A stretch of 64,000 nt of DNA from Paraburkholderia sp. CNPSo 3274 (lineage in GTDB: Bacteria; Pseudomonadota; Gammaproteobacteria; Burkholderiales; Burkholderiaceae): NCBI RefSeq assembly GCF_024206475.1, contig NZ_JAMBPR010000044.1, forward strand, positions 1 through 64,000, written 5' to 3'. Below, piece by piece: positions 62,812 to 64,000 of this stretch. The notes beneath the pieces were generated by a model. It did no database searches. It was not told where the DNA came from and saw nothing but the letters and a program-made list of their open reading frames with translations. The stretch's first letter is position 1, and every line of letters starts with the position of its first letter. The position numbers were made by a program, and so were the translations under genes.

Positions 62812-64000
62812 GCGCGCACGCCATCGACTGGTGGCTCAACTACTACGCCGGCCGCTACTACGAGGGCATGGAGTACCTCGCGGCGGTGGTGGCGGTGGTG
62901 ATCCTGTTATCGAGCATCGACGATCTGTTCATTGACGCGTGGTACTGGGTTCGCCGGATCATCCGCCACTTCACGATCGAGCGCCGCTACGAGCCGTTGC
63001 GCGCCGAGCAGCTCTACACGCGCGAGCAGCAGCCGCTGGCGATCATGGTGCCCGCGTGGCGCGAGGAGGATGTAATCGCCTCGATGGTGACCGACCTCGT
63101 GCACGTGCTCGACTACAAGAACTATGTCGTGTTCGCCGGCACCTACCAGAACGACGCGGCGACCATTGCCGAAGTCGAGCGCATGCGGCGACGCTACAAG
63201 CAGCTCCACCGCGTGGAGGTGCCGCACGACGGTCCCACCTGCAAGGCCGATTGTCTGAACTGGATCGTGCAGGCGATCTTTCGCATGGAGAAAGAAACCG
63301 GCATTGAATTCGCGGGCGTGATCCTGCACGACAGCGAGGACGTGCTGCATCCGCTCGAGTTGCGCTTCTTCAACTACCTGTTGCCGCGCAAGGACATGAT
63401 CCAGTTGCCGGTGGCGTCGCTCGAGCGCGAATGGTACGAACTCGTTGCGGGCACCTATATGGACGAGTTCGCCGAATGGCATGCGAAGGATCTCGTGGTG
63501 CGCGAGAGCCTTGCCGGCACCGTGCCGTCGGCCGGCGTGGGCACATGCTTTTCGCGCCGCGCGCTGCGCGGGCTCGCAGAGCAAACGCAGAACCAGCCCT
63601 TCAACACGGAGACGCTGACCGAAGACTACGACGTGGGCGAACGCCTGGGCCGCATGGGCATGCATTCGATTTTTGCGCGCTTTCCCGTGGCGTTCGCCAC
63701 GCGGCGCAAGTCGTGGTTCGGCTTCGGGCCCGAGCGCGACGTCACGCTGACCATGCCGCTGTGCGTGCGCGAGTTCTTTCCCGATACGTTTCGGACCGCT
63801 TACCGTCAGCGCGCGCGCTGGACGCTCGGCATCGGCCTGCAAGGATGGGAGCAGACGGGCTGGGTCGGCACGATCGCCAACCGGTATCTACTCGCGCGCG
63901 ACCGTAAGGGCATCGTCACGGCGTTCGTCGGCATCATTGCATACGTACTGCTCGCGCAGTTCCTGCTCTTTGCGTACGCCGAGTTTCTCGGCATTCGTCC
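62808..64000 (+). CDS. NfrB-like family 2 glycosyltransferase (3' end beyond window)
   Basis: At least 397 residues, cut by the window end. One membrane helix near residues 25-45 precedes the family 2 catalytic domain: QPLAIMVPAWREEDVIASM, the DSED metal motif near 175, TEDYD near 270 and QRARW at 334-338, typical of processive glycan synthases. Two more helices follow from about 365. The start is GTG 62808, overlapping the BcsB-like stop. Length and order resemble NfrB (phage N4 adsorption protein B), whose C-terminal c-di-GMP-binding domain would lie outside the window. Confidence 0.88.
   Translation, partial: MSAHAIDWWLNYYAGRYYEGMEYLAAVVAVVILLSSIDDLFIDAWYWVRRIIRHFTIERRYEPLRAEQLYTREQQPLAIMVPAWREEDVIASMVTDLVHVLDYKNYVVFAGTYQNDAATIAEVERMRRRYKQLHRVEVPHDGPTCKADCLNWIVQAIFRMEKETGIEFAGVILHDSEDVLHPLELRFFNYLLPRKDMIQLPVASLEREWYELVAGTYMDEFAEWHAKDLVVRESLAGTVPSAGVGTCFSRRALRGLAEQTQNQPFNTETLTEDYDVGERLGRMGMHSIFARFPVAFATRRKSWFGFGPERDVTLTMPLCVREFFPDTFRTAYRQRARWTLGIGLQGWEQTGWVGTIANRYLLARDRKGIVTAFVGIIAYVLLAQFLLFAYAEFLGIR

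Overview
The window is GC-rich DNA with dense, mostly operonic gene order. Tandem general porins, an acs/DUF4212/VC_2705 acetate block, lutABC, a CYP116B-type P450 and many CoA-linked catabolic genes suggest a Burkholderiaceae chromosome (Burkholderia/Paraburkholderia/Caballeronia type). This is inferred from gene content only. No integrase, transposase, phage gene, rRNA or CRISPR array was seen. About 55 protein genes and one tRNA-Ser are described; base 64000 cuts the last gene.

Layout. 0.1-6.0 kb: EamA exporter, then acetyl-CoA synthetase with a two-gene sodium:solute symporter and a strong terminator, inside which a possible small RNA lies. 6.2-11.3 kb: small secreted protein, tRNA-Ser(GGA), a frameshifted porin, nitroreductase, HIT hydrolase, cyclopropane fatty acid synthase, fluoride channel. 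11.5-21.2 kb: amine-catabolism neighbourhood (SDR, aldehyde dehydrogenase, short MFS-like protein, copper amine oxidase, AraC regulator, APC permease, intact porin). 21.3-29.0 kb: lutABC lactate oxidation, Na+/H+ antiporter, DUF4239 protein, a protein with 12-residue D/N-P-F-G repeats, and a NYN nuclease-like protein. 29.3-32.5 kb: lipoprotein phosphoesterase behind a candidate Pho box, then a lipoprotein di-haem peroxidase.

32.6-55.7 kb is the most interesting part, a large CoA-based catabolic region. An IclR regulator faces a self-sufficient P450 (P450-reductase-ferredoxin fusion), with two palindromic operators between them. Then follow an MFS acid transporter broken by an in-frame TGA, an acyl-CoA synthetase and an acyl-CoA dehydrogenase. 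A LysR regulator diverges from a long operon: MFE-2-like dehydrogenase, CoA-transferase homologue, thiolase, PaaK-like protein lacking its P-loop, lipoate-ligase-like protein, enoyl-CoA hydratase, MFE-2-like hydratase and a citrate-synthase-fold lyase. A second block (itaconyl-CoA-hydratase-like, acyl-CoA dehydrogenase, CaiB CoA-transferase, MmgE/PrpD, CitE-like lyase) resembles the Pseudomonas itaconate operon and would end in pyruvate plus acetyl-CoA. Convergent etfBA could take electrons from both dehydrogenases.

57.7-64.0 kb: a ferritin-like diiron protein, then wecB, a BcsB-like periplasmic protein and an NfrB-like glycosyltransferase, which together look like a ManNAc-type exopolysaccharide system related to the phage N4 receptor glycan.
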